12,272 nt of DNA, from contig JAKLHG010000061.1 in NCBI GenBank assembly GCA_022710255.1, positions 1 through 12,272 on the forward strand, read 5' to 3'. The notes below the pieces were generated by a model, which was not told where the DNA came from, made no database searches, and was given only the letters and a program-made list of their open reading frames with translations. Of the stretch, positions 1 to 6,917 are shown in pieces. The position numbers and the translations under genes are program-made. Within the stretch, counting starts at the first letter, position 1; the number at the start of each line of letters is the position of its first letter. Source of the DNA: Candidatus Hydrogenedentota bacterium. GTDB taxonomy: Bacteria; Hydrogenedentota; Hydrogenedentia; Hydrogenedentales; CAITNO01.

Positions 1-1
1 A

Positions 2-940
2 CTGGATGTCCTGGCATCATTAGCGGAAACAGCCGTTACGAATAACTATTGCCGTCCGGAAATTAACGTCTCCGGCGAAATCCATATCAAGGACGGCAGA
101 CACCCGGTTGTTGAAGTCTTGACTCGGCAGGGGGAATTTGTGCCAAATGACACCCATGTCGAAACCAAGGGCGCAAGAATGCTGATTATGACAGGGCCAA
201 ACATGGCCGGGAAGTCTACGTATTTGCGCCAGGTCGCCCTTATCTGTCTTATGGCGCAAATGGGAAGTTATGTTCCAGCCTCCGCTGCTGCGATTGGTGT
301 GGTGGACCGTATTTTTACACGGGTGGGCGCTTCGGACAATTTGGTGCGTGGAGAAAGTACATTTATGGTGGAAATGATAGAAACAGCCGCCATATTGAAC
401 ACTGCCAGCGAAAACAGCCTGTTGGTATTGGATGAAATAGGGCGCGGCACCTCCACCTATGACGGCATCAGTATTGCCTGGTCCGTGGCTGAACATATTC
501 ACGACACCGTTCGTGCCCGTACATTATTTGCCACGCATTATCACGAACTAACAGAACTCGGGGAGAAACTGGAACACGCAAAAAACGTTAATGTGGCAGT
601 TCGTGACTGGCAGGATACCATTGTGTTCCTGTACCGTGTAATTGACGGAGGGGCCGATCACAGTTACGGCATTCAAGTAGCCAAACTGGCAGGATTGCCC
701 CCGGCGGTGCTCAAACGCGCCCGCGAAATACTCCAGTCCCTTGAGTCTGGCGGCGGTGCCACAGGCCCGGACTCTGTACCGATGCAGATGTATCTCTTCG
801 CACCGCCTTCTGCTCAAGAACCCAGCCAGGTGGAAAAGGAATTAGAACAGGTGGAACCGGACGCTCTTACGCCCCGGGAGGCACAGACTCTTCTTTACCA
901 TCTCAAACATCTGGCCAATAGGCCCCGTGAACACAGTTGA
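2..940 (+). CDS. mutS: DNA mismatch repair protein MutS, C-terminal part (5' end outside window)
   Basis: MutS binds mismatched or looped DNA and uses ATP to recruit MutL and start repair. The frame is open from the left edge, so only the last 312 residues are present, about a third of the usual 850-900. The Walker A motif GPNMAGKST lies at fragment residues 65-73, the conserved GASDNLVRGESTFMVEM block near 109-125, Walker B and signature LLVLDEIGRGTST near 140-152, and the ATHYHEL switch region near 177-183. These define the ABC-type ATPase and dimerisation domain. Near the C-terminus QMYLF (785-799) fits the Qxx(L/M)F beta-clamp-binding motif, and the last segment (LTPREAQTLLYHLKHL) matches the typical MutS tail. 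The ATPase motifs are all intact. MutS2 is unlikely because no Smr domain follows. The next gene starts 374 bases downstream, so mutS probably ends its transcription unit. Confidence 0.98.
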   Translation: MDVLASLAETAVTNNYCRPEINVSGEIHIKDGRHPVVEVLTRQGEFVPNDTHVETKGARMLIMTGPNMAGKSTYLRQVALICLMAQMGSYVPASAAAIGVVDRIFTRVGASDNLVRGESTFMVEMIETAAILNTASENSLLVLDEIGRGTSTYDGISIAWSVAEHIHDTVRARTLFATHYHELTELGEKLEHAKNVNVAVRDWQDTIVFLYRVIDGGADHSYGIQVAKLAGLPPAVLKRAREILQSLESGGGATGPDSVPMQMYLFAPPSAQEPSQVEKELEQVEPDALTPREAQTLLYHLKHLANRPREHS

Positions 941-1314
941 TTTATCTTGCCCTGATACTGATTTACTTGAGCGAGGAACGGTGTTGTACTTCCCTTTGTG
1001 TTCGCAGCAAGAACAACGACAGATCTTGTGCTTCAGTACGAATACTGTCACTTGATATAGGTATCCTTCAATGTGCAAAATATGAGTGTGATTTCGCTGC
1101 GTACGCGTGCCCCCGCTTTTAAGCGAAAATATTTCCCTGAGAATACGGACGGACATATTCGCAAACGGATACCGTACGGTTCAGGATAGAAAGCGTCAGC
1201 CTCCCCATCAAGGTATGGGACAGGGCAGCGGAGTTATATAAGTTCTCCCGATGTTTATGGTGCGTTTGTCATGTATTCGGGCGGATTTGGAATCCAACTG
1301 GGAGCCTGAAAATT
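941..1314. other. Intergenic gap between mutS and the phosphoesterase gene
   Basis: No supportable gene is seen in these 374 bases. A short frame that starts at a TTG overlapping the mutS stop (937-1122) is cysteine-rich, lacks a ribosome-binding site and resembles nothing I know. The gap holds small symmetric sequences: GCGTACGC (1099-1106), CGCTTTTAAGCG (1114-1125), a perfect 10-base palindrome ACCGTACGGT (1171-1180) and TTGGAATCCAA (1287-1297). None is followed by a T-run like that of a classical intrinsic terminator. A promoter for the downstream phosphoesterase/his genes probably lies here, but I found no convincing -35/-10 pair with 16-18 base spacing. Confidence 0.6.
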
Positions 1315-2040
1315 TTGTTATACGCGATACTTTCGGATGTACATGCGAACATAGACGCCTTGGAGGCCGTGCTGAAACAGGCGGACAAGTCGGGAGTGGA
1401 CCAAATTGCATGCCTCGGCGATGTCGTCGGTTACAACGCGATGCCTAATGAATGTGTCGCCATGATTACGGAACGGAACATTCAAACGGTGTTGGGCAAC
1501 CACGATGCCGTGGCGTGTGGTATTGAAGAGCCGTGGGGGTTTAATAAATATGCTCTCGATGCAGTACTCTGGACCCGGGAACACATCACGGAAGAGACAT
1601 CGGAGTGGCTGAACGGTTTGCCCGATGCATTGAACTATGGTGAGTTTGTCGCTGTGCATGGCGCGCCTAAAAATCACAACATATATCTTTTTTCTTGGCG
1701 TGATGCCGCAATGCATTTGGACTTCATGGATGAACAAAACTGTAATGTCTGTTTTATAGGACATACGCATACGCCCGCCGTATTCACCGCCGATGGAAAG
1801 GATGCTGCCAACATCGACGGCCCTATCGTCTTGGATCCAGAAAAAATATATTTCATTAATCCCGGGTCCGTTGGCCAACCCCGGGATAATAATCCGGATG
1901 CGTCTTTCGGATTGTATGATACGGAAACGCGCACCTTTGAATTGATACGGACTTCCTATGATGTGGAACGCGCCAGCCAACGCGTCAGGGAGGCCCACCT
2001 GCCGAAACTCCTTTCTGACCGCCTGCGTATAGGTAGATAA
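1315..2040 (+). CDS. Calcineurin-like metallophosphoesterase (YfcE/ApaH-related)
   Basis: This is a 241-residue cytoplasmic metal-dependent phosphoesterase. All family motifs are in order: SDVHAN (Asp8, His10), CLGDVVGY (Asp36), GNHD (61-64, Asn62 and His63), VHGAP (His115) and GHTHTP (His150 and His152). Together they should bind a dinuclear metal centre. The late INPGSVGQPRD block (182-191) is typical of the small prokaryotic phosphodiesterase group (Pfam Metallophos_2 type). The start is a TTG with a GGGAG ribosome-binding site at 1300-1304, 10 bases upstream. It gives MLYAILSDVH, the normal N-terminus for the family; an in-frame ATT just upstream is less likely. Motifs do not reveal the substrate (nucleotide, phosphodiester or phosphoprotein). 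hisB follows after 13 bases, so the genes are probably co-transcribed. No role in histidine synthesis is established. Confidence 0.93.
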   Translation: MLYAILSDVHANIDALEAVLKQADKSGVDQIACLGDVVGYNAMPNECVAMITERNIQTVLGNHDAVACGIEEPWGFNKYALDAVLWTREHITEETSEWLNGLPDALNYGEFVAVHGAPKNHNIYLFSWRDAAMHLDFMDEQNCNVCFIGHTHTPAVFTADGKDAANIDGPIVLDPEKIYFINPGSVGQPRDNNPDASFGLYDTETRTFELIRTSYDVERASQRVREAHLPKLLSDRLRIGR

Positions 2041-2053
2041 AGCGAGACATGTA

Positions 2054-2659
2054 ATGACAAAATATCGTTCCCGTGAAGCACATATTACCCGTCAAACCAA
2101 TGAAACTTGTGTGGATTTGCGTATTACCCTAGATGGGAGCGGGAAGTCCGATATACAAACAGGTGTGGGCTTTTTTGATCATATGCTTGACCATATCGCA
2201 CGACACGGGTTGTTTGACCTTTCGGTTCACGCAACGGGAGATTTGGAGACAGACCCCCACCATACGGTGGAAGACACAGGTATATGCCTGGGACAGGCTT
2301 TTCGCCAGGCCATCGGCGACGGTAAAGGTGTAACACGATACGGGCACGCGGTTATCCCGATGGATGAAACCCTTGCTGAAGCGGCCATTGATATTTCCGG
2401 CAGGCCTTTTCTTGTATTCCGGGCTGAACTGCCGGCAGGCAGTCCGGGAGGATTCGACGCCGAGCTGGCGGAAGAATTTTTCAGGGCCCTGGCTATGAAC
2501 GCCCGTATCTCCCTGCATCTGGAACTCAGATATGGCGGTAATCTTCATCATTGCCTCGAAGGACTGTTCAAAGCCTTCGGCCGTGCTGCACGACAATCCA
2601 TGACCCTAGACCCCCGCGTTAAAGAAGTACCGTCCACCAAGGGAATGCTTGAATTATGA
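2054..2659 (+). CDS. hisB: Imidazoleglycerol-phosphate dehydratase (HisB)
   Basis: HisB dehydrates imidazole glycerol phosphate to imidazole acetol phosphate, in the step after the HisF/HisH cyclisation. The protein has 201 residues, so it is the single-function form and not the enterobacterial fusion to histidinol phosphatase. Family blocks are clear: FFDHMLDHIARHG (40-52), the Mn-binding DPHHTVED (67-74, His69, His70, Glu73), PMDETLAEAAID (102-113), GRPF (116-119), and the repeat-related HHCLEGLFKAFGRA (165-178, with second-half ligands His165, His166 and Glu169). The last of these is usually HHIIEAxFKAFARA, so Cys167-Leu168 and Gly170 are mild departures. The ATG is 13 bases after the phosphoesterase stop and has only a weak purine-rich site (GCGAGAC), which suggests translational dependence on the upstream gene. 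The 3' end overlaps hisH by 4 bases (ATGA). Confidence 0.97.
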   Translation: MTKYRSREAHITRQTNETCVDLRITLDGSGKSDIQTGVGFFDHMLDHIARHGLFDLSVHATGDLETDPHHTVEDTGICLGQAFRQAIGDGKGVTRYGHAVIPMDETLAEAAIDISGRPFLVFRAELPAGSPGGFDAELAEEFFRALAMNARISLHLELRYGGNLHHCLEGLFKAFGRAARQSMTLDPRVKEVPSTKGMLEL

Positions 2660-3279
2660 TAGCTATTGTAGATTATGGAATGGGCAATTTGAGAAGTGTT
2701 CAAAAAGCCTTTGAAAAGGTCGGTATAGTCGCTGAAATTACCGACAATGCAGAAGTCATTGCACAGGCTTCTGGGGTTGTTTTGCCCGGGGTAGGTGCTT
2801 TTAAAGATTGTTATGACGGCCTGGTCGCACGAGGACTCGATGGGTTGGTAAAGGACGTGGCGGTAAGCGGGCGTCCCTTCCTGGGAATTTGCGTAGGATT
2901 GCAGCTCCTTTTCGAATACAGTGATGAAGGCGCTGGTTCACCAGGATTGGGCATTTTAAAAGGTCGTGTGCGTCGGTTTCCGGATGCCCGCCTTTCAGGG
3001 CTAAAAGTACCGCATATGGGTTGGAATTTGCTCCAGCCCACGCCTGGACAAAATGTTTGTCTGCTCAACGGTGTCAGTGATAAACCTTACGCCTATTTTG
3101 TTCACAGTTATTATGCGGTTCCAGAGGATGAACGTGTTATACTGGCTCGGTGCAATTATGGCCTGGACTTCCCGGCCATGGTAGGACAGGGTAATCTCTA
3201 TGCTGTTCAGTTTCATCCTGAAAAGAGCCAATGGGACGGTATCACCATGCTGCATAATTTTGGAGAATTGACGCGGTAA
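2656..3279 (+). CDS. hisH: Imidazole glycerol phosphate synthase, glutaminase subunit (HisH)
   Basis: HisH hydrolyses glutamine and channels ammonia to HisF, which makes imidazole glycerol phosphate and AICAR. It is a 207-residue class I glutamine amidotransferase. The start MIAIVDYGMGNLRSVQKAF is diagnostic. The oxyanion-strand PGVGAF is at 45-50, the nucleophile Cys79 in GICVGLQLLF (usually GICLGMQ), KVPHMGWN at 117-124, and the His187/Glu189 pair of the triad in QFHPEKS. All three catalytic residues are present. The start codon overlaps the hisB stop as ATGA, which indicates coupled translation. The partner gene hisF, and hisA, which usually follows hisH, are not in the window, and a universal stress protein gene follows instead. 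HisF must therefore be encoded elsewhere for this subunit to work. Confidence 0.97.
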   Translation: MIAIVDYGMGNLRSVQKAFEKVGIVAEITDNAEVIAQASGVVLPGVGAFKDCYDGLVARGLDGLVKDVAVSGRPFLGICVGLQLLFEYSDEGAGSPGLGILKGRVRRFPDARLSGLKVPHMGWNLLQPTPGQNVCLLNGVSDKPYAYFVHSYYAVPEDERVILARCNYGLDFPAMVGQGNLYAVQFHPEKSQWDGITMLHNFGELTR

Positions 3280-3285
3280 AACGGT

Positions 3286-3324
3286 GTCTTGCACAGCATG
3301 TCGCAAATGTGCTGTAAAAAGGAC
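3286..3324 (+). promoter_or_regulatory. Possible stem-loop covering the ribosome-binding site of the stress-protein gene
   Basis: ACAGCA (3293-3298) and TGCTGT (3310-3315) form a perfect 6-base stem around an 11-base loop. The outer sequence GTCTT (3286-3290) can pair with AAGGAC (3319-3324) if one G is bulged. AAGGAC is part of the likely ribosome-binding site of the next gene, so the extended fold would hide it. The pairing is visible in the sequence; a regulatory role is inference. No T-run follows, so an intrinsic terminator is unlikely. Confidence 0.35.
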
Positions 3325-3330
3325 GGTTCC

Positions 3331-4161
3331 ATGATTAAACGAATTATGGTTACGACTGATGGCAGCAGCGCCGCGGAAATCGGTGTGCGTTATGCGGTGG
3401 CACTGGCTGAAGAACAAGGCGCGTCCCTGCTCGCGTTGCATGTGGTAGACATCAAATTGCTGGAGGGGCCCCTACTTCGTGACCTGGCTTCTTCCCTGGG
3501 CACCGCTCCTTATGTAAATTACCAGGGAAGTATTTCCATGTTGCTTGAAGAACGGGGCAAGACGGCCCTGGCCTATGCCGGCAAGTTATGTGAGAAAAAA
3601 GGGATACCTTGTGAAACGTGCTTGCAAACAGGCATCGTTCCGCGCATGATCTGTGAAAAATCTGAACTGGTGGATATGATCATTATGGGAAGGGCGGGCG
3701 AACATAATCAGTTCTTGGATGGACTTATTGGGTCCACCACGGAAGCCGTGGTAAGGCGCGCCTCTGTTCCCGTTCTCATTACTGGGCGTGACGAGCCCAG
3801 CGCCCAGCATTTTGTCTTGGCCTATGATGGCTCCTCTCACGCGAAAAAGGCTCTCCGTTTCGGTGCCGCTCTGGCAGAAAAGACAGACAGGGAAATGCAC
3901 GTGCTAATTGTGGGAGAGGCTTCTTCCGACTATCTGCAGCAAGAGGTCCAGGAATATTTACAAAGCCACACCATCAACGTATCCTATGAGCGTAAGACCG
4001 GTGAACCGGGCGTGGAAATTGTGGCCTTTGCAAAAGACATTCTGGCAGGCATCATTCTCATGGGTGCCTTTGGACACAGCAAATTGCGTGAATTGATGCT
4101 CGGCAGCACCACCTCTTACACCATTAACCACGCACCTTGCCCTGTGTTGCTGGTTCGGTAA
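3331..4161 (+). CDS. Tandem-domain universal stress protein (UspA family)
   Basis: This is a 276-residue protein with two UspA folds in tandem, about 1-152 and 158-276. Each begins with a beta strand ending in an acidic turn (MVTTDGSS and VLAYDGSS), which normally contacts nucleotide. Domain 2 has an exact ATP-binding motif G-x2-G-x9-G-S (Gly245, Gly248, Gly258, Ser259). Domain 1 has a near match with one extra residue in the middle (Gly120, Gly123, then ten residues to Gly134-Ser). Domain 2 is thus the more confident nucleotide binder. Such proteins are cytoplasmic and respond to starvation or stress, but their molecular roles vary. I chose the ATG at 3331 because AAAGGA lies 7 bases upstream at 3318-3323 and the Usp fold begins at once. 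An upstream in-frame ATG at 3289 would add 14 residues without homology. It lies 51 bases after hisH and may be transcribed with it. Confidence 0.93.
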   Translation: MIKRIMVTTDGSSAAEIGVRYAVALAEEQGASLLALHVVDIKLLEGPLLRDLASSLGTAPYVNYQGSISMLLEERGKTALAYAGKLCEKKGIPCETCLQTGIVPRMICEKSELVDMIIMGRAGEHNQFLDGLIGSTTEAVVRRASVPVLITGRDEPSAQHFVLAYDGSSHAKKALRFGAALAEKTDREMHVLIVGEASSDYLQQEVQEYLQSHTINVSYERKTGEPGVEIVAFAKDILAGIILMGAFGHSKLRELMLGSTTSYTINHAPCPVLLVR

Positions 4162-4202
4162 ATTTTACCTTCATCGGTTTATATGCGGCAAAGGGATAGT
4201 TA

Positions 4203-4430
4203 ATGTCAAAAAAGAGCAAAATCACTATAACCCGTGCAGAAGATTTTTCTGAAATAGAGACAGAACTTTCTGATGCCATGGAATATCTTGATGAAACCAA
4301 TCAGCGCATTGCGACAATGCTCCGTGAACACGCGCTGACCTCGGCAGAAGAAGCGGAAAAACCTGCTATGCCCACAGAGGAAGAGAATACCTCACAGGAT
4401 AAGGCTGCCACAAACAGACAAGATGGTTAG
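4203..4430 (+). CDS. Small acidic hypothetical protein, 75 residues
   Basis: I do not recognise this protein. The N-terminus is basic (MSKKSK). Residues about 12-45 look helical and amphipathic (EDFSEIETELSDAMEYLDETNQ), and the tail from about 47 is rich in Glu, Ala, Thr, Ser and Asp and is probably disordered. There is no signal peptide, membrane segment, cysteine pair or metal motif. The ATG has an AAGGGA ribosome-binding site about 6 bases upstream, and the start lies 41 bases after the stress-protein stop, which suggests co-transcription. I considered the exonuclease VII small subunit because of size and the Lys-rich start, but the sequence does not fit that family. The start context and position in the run of genes support a real gene; the function is unknown. 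Confidence 0.65.
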   Translation: MSKKSKITITRAEDFSEIETELSDAMEYLDETNQRIATMLREHALTSAEEAEKPAMPTEEENTSQDKAATNRQDG

Positions 4431-4539
4431 GCCCACCGCTTTTTTCACCCCGAAAGAACCGTGTGGGTTACTTCAGTCCGCGTGTATAGGTATTAGATAC
4501 TTTGCGGTCGTCATATTTATAGCCATTTCACAGGGGATA

Positions 4540-4578
4540 ATGAATACGGGGGGAAATGGTACGAGCAGAACCTTGTAA
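4540..4578 (+). other. Possible 12-codon upstream ORF before the glycosyltransferase gene
   Basis: An ATG at 4540 preceded by AGGGGA (4532-4537) opens a 12-codon frame, MNTGGNGTSRTL, that stops with TAA at 4576-4578. The likely glycosyltransferase ATG (4580) begins one base later, and that ATG has no good ribosome-binding site of its own. Ribosomes finishing the short frame could reinitiate there. The geometry is seen in the sequence; translation of the short ORF is inferred. Confidence 0.3.
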
Positions 4579-4579
4579 T

Positions 4580-5743
4580 ATGAAGGCTTCGTCTTTACAT
4601 ATCTTCGTCGCTGACCCTCACTTACAGGGCGGTGGCCAAGTGCGGTATATATCGACACTGGCCGCCGGTTTGCATGCATTGGGACACCGCGTTACCATTG
4701 GGTGCCGCCCCGGAAGTGTTCTCATTGAACAAACCTGCCATGATGCCTTTACCTATGACCGTTTTCTTTTCAAAGGAGGCGTGCGGCCCGGCGCATGGAT
4801 AAATGACTTACGTGCGGCGGGAACGTTTTTACGCCGATATCATCCTGATATTATTCATGTGAATGGGTCTCAGGACCATTGGACCATGGCCCTTGCCAAC
4901 CAGATTTCAGGGCACACCATCCCCCTGCTGCGGACACGGCATAATACCTATGCCGTCAGCCCGAATCCGGCTAACATCCTCCTAAACCGCCGGCTGACGG
5001 ATTTTCAGATTGTAGTGTGCGACACCGTCCGTAAAACCCTTGCGCAGCATCCGGCCTTTAGAGCGGAAAGACTTTGTTCCATTCACAACGGTGTGGATAC
5101 GGACCTGTACCAACGGGATGAATCCGCACGTTTCAGGGCGAGACAGGAATTCAACTGTAAACCTACAGACTTTGTATGCGGTATTGTGGCGCGGTTGGTT
5201 TCGGCAAAGGGTCACAGTTTCCTGTTTGAAGCGGCTGCCCTTTTGAAAGAAGAAATTCCGAATCTAATCATACTGGTGTTTGGACAGGGGGTATTGGAAA
5301 AGGAACTACGGCAAATGGCCGAAGATTTGGGGATTTCATCTAGAGTGCGTTTCCATGGCTTCCGAACGGATATGCAATATTGCGTACAGGCGTTTGATAT
5401 CGGAACGCAACCGTCCATAGACTGCGATACGTCGTCCTTCAGCATGAAAGAACAAATGGCTGTATGCATTCCAGTTGTAGCTTCGGATTACGGCGGACTT
5501 CACGAAATTATCGATGACGGCAAGGAGGGGTTTTTGGTTCCCCATGGTACGGTTGAACCGCTGGCGAAGGCAATTAAAACACTGGCACAATCTCCTGAAC
5601 TGTGCCGGGAAATGGGTGAAAATGCGCGTGAACGGGTATGCAGAGAGTTTAGCAGCACCACTTTCGTCCGGCGTACGGTAGAGGTATACATGGCGATGTT
5701 GGAGTCGTTTAAAAAAAATAGCAGTAATGGACGGGGTGAATGA
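4580..5743 (+). CDS. GT-B glycosyltransferase, family 4 type (first of a pair)
   Basis: This is a 387-residue cytoplasmic or membrane-associated glycosyltransferase, probably transferring a sugar from a nucleotide-sugar donor to a lipid- or glycan-linked acceptor. The N-terminal domain has a glycine-rich loop LQGGGQVRYIS (15-25) and HPDIIHVNGS (88-97). The SIHNGVDTDLY block (167-177) leads into the donor domain, followed by GIVARLVSAKGH (201-212), VRFHGFRTD (256-264) and ASDYGGLHEIIDDGKEGFLV (301-320). The E-x7-E motif is altered: Glu291 is present but the first position is Asp283 in PSIDCDTSSFSMKE. I prefer the ATG at 4580 because it places the first strand normally. An in-frame ATG at 4556 would add eight residues, but its GGGGGGA is only one base away, too close. 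The end overlaps the next glycosyltransferase by 4 bases. Donor and acceptor cannot be read from the sequence. Confidence 0.92.
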   Translation: MKASSLHIFVADPHLQGGGQVRYISTLAAGLHALGHRVTIGCRPGSVLIEQTCHDAFTYDRFLFKGGVRPGAWINDLRAAGTFLRRYHPDIIHVNGSQDHWTMALANQISGHTIPLLRTRHNTYAVSPNPANILLNRRLTDFQIVVCDTVRKTLAQHPAFRAERLCSIHNGVDTDLYQRDESARFRARQEFNCKPTDFVCGIVARLVSAKGHSFLFEAAALLKEEIPNLIILVFGQGVLEKELRQMAEDLGISSRVRFHGFRTDMQYCVQAFDIGTQPSIDCDTSSFSMKEQMAVCIPVVASDYGGLHEIIDDGKEGFLVPHGTVEPLAKAIKTLAQSPELCREMGENARERVCREFSSTTFVRRTVEVYMAMLESFKKNSSNGRGE

Positions 5744-6837
5744 TTACAGTAGCGCACCTGGATGAACAACGCGGGTTCCGTGGCGGCGAACAGCAGGCCT
5801 CATGGCTGGTGCGCGGACTTTCGGCGCATGGAGTAAACAATATTCTTATCGGCAAGCCGTCTCAACCTTTCGTATCCATTCTCCCCGGGATGGAAACACT
5901 GCGCCGGATTACATTGCCACTACGCGGAGAATTTGATTTGTACTCCGCGTTTCGCCTCGCCCGTATTACGACTGAGTTCGGCGTGGATATCATTCATACC
6001 CATTCGAGTCATGCTCATGGCATTGCCGTTCTGGCTAAGTTCCTAGGTTCGCCGAGCTTTCTTGTGGTTTCACGGCGGGTAAATTTCATGCCGCGCCATG
6101 GTTTTCTGAACCGTTATAAATACAACACGGCCGACCGTATTTTATGTGTTTCTCAGACCGTACATGATACCCTGCGCATTTTCGGACTTGGTTCGTCACA
6201 ATTGAAAACCGTTCATAGTGCCGTAGATCCGGAGCGAGCGCTTATGACAGCCGTTCCCAGGGGCTCTTTGGGAATACCGGAGAAGGTTCCCTTCTTATTT
6301 TCTGCCGGGTCCCTTGTTGAACATAAGGACCATGATAATCTTCTGCAAGCCTTTGCCCTGGTACGGACGTCAGTCCCGGAGGCGCGTTTGTGTATCGCAG
6401 GAGAGGGTCCCCTGATGCAGACTTTAAAAGAACGCAGTTCTTCCTTGGGCATCGCTCCGGCGGTCTCTTTTCTTGGTCACCGTGATGATGCTCCCGGTAT
6501 CTGCCGCAGTGCCGATCTCTATGTTTCATCCAGCTGGTCTGAAGGACTGGGCACCTCCATTCTGGAAGCTTTGTATGCGGGTACGCCGGTAGTGGCCACG
6601 GAAGCGGGTGGAGCACGGGAGATGGTTATTCCTGAGGTTACAGGTATGCTCTCTCCATCAAAAGATCCGGGTGCCCTGGCCGCGGCGATACTGTTTTCTC
6701 TGGGCAATCGTGACAAAGCCTTACAGATGGCCGAAAGGGGCAAGGCGCTTGCCAGGAAAAACTTTTCCGTGGAACGCATGGTTGCTTCCACCCTGGAAAC
6801 CTATCGGGAATTACTGTCAAAGCAACGGACAGAATAG
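5740..6837 (+). CDS. GT-B glycosyltransferase, family 4 type (second of a pair)
   Basis: This 365-residue protein is a second GT-B enzyme. It has RGFRGGEQQASWLVRGL (11-27) as the N-terminal glycine-rich loop and helix, GVDIIHTHSSHAHG (81-94), and a CVSQTVHDTL stretch (136-145). The donor-domain start FLFSAGSLVEHKDHDNLLQA (185-204) and CIAGEGPLMQTLK (218-230) follow. A complete E-x7-E motif lies in SSWSEGLGTSILEAL (Glu268 and Glu276), followed by GTPVVATEAGGAREMV. The WSEGLGTSILEAL wording is common in transferases that build lipopolysaccharide cores or exopolysaccharides, but this is family-level resemblance only. The ATG overlaps the stop of the upstream transferase as ATGA, so the two are translated together and probably act in the same pathway. 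No transmembrane segment is seen. Confidence 0.94.
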   Translation: MITVAHLDEQRGFRGGEQQASWLVRGLSAHGVNNILIGKPSQPFVSILPGMETLRRITLPLRGEFDLYSAFRLARITTEFGVDIIHTHSSHAHGIAVLAKFLGSPSFLVVSRRVNFMPRHGFLNRYKYNTADRILCVSQTVHDTLRIFGLGSSQLKTVHSAVDPERALMTAVPRGSLGIPEKVPFLFSAGSLVEHKDHDNLLQAFALVRTSVPEARLCIAGEGPLMQTLKERSSSLGIAPAVSFLGHRDDAPGICRSADLYVSSSWSEGLGTSILEALYAGTPVVATEAGGAREMVIPEVTGMLSPSKDPGALAAAILFSLGNRDKALQMAERGKALARKNFSVERMVASTLETYRELLSKQRTE

Positions 6838-6917
6838 AAGAGAACACCGCATTTACAAAATCATAAACCAGACAGGTATGAATCGCTGAATCATTACCGA
6901 TATGGAGTATTCCCGCA

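Noticed and set aside
937..1122. 61-codon plus-strand ORF overlapping the mutS stop
   Set aside because: TTG start, no ribosome-binding site, Cys-rich composition and no recognisable similarity; treated as chance.
1318..1998. Long minus-strand ORF (226 codons) opposite the phosphoesterase gene
   Set aside because: It mirrors a gene with complete metallophosphoesterase motifs, has no recognisable domain, and reads as a codon-bias shadow.
3289..3330. Upstream in-frame ATG for the universal stress protein
   Set aside because: It would add 14 residues (MHSMSQMCCKKDGS) with no family counterpart and lacks a good ribosome-binding site; the ATG at 3331 has AAAGGA at proper spacing.
4432..4467. CCCAC/GTGGG inverted repeat after the 75-residue ORF as a terminator
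   Set aside because: The stem is only five bases with a loop of about 26, and no T-run follows the second arm.
6880..6893. Short direct repeat TGAATC-GC-TGAATC before the oxidoreductase gene
   Set aside because: Two 6-base copies are too short to support a regulatory or mobile-element claim.
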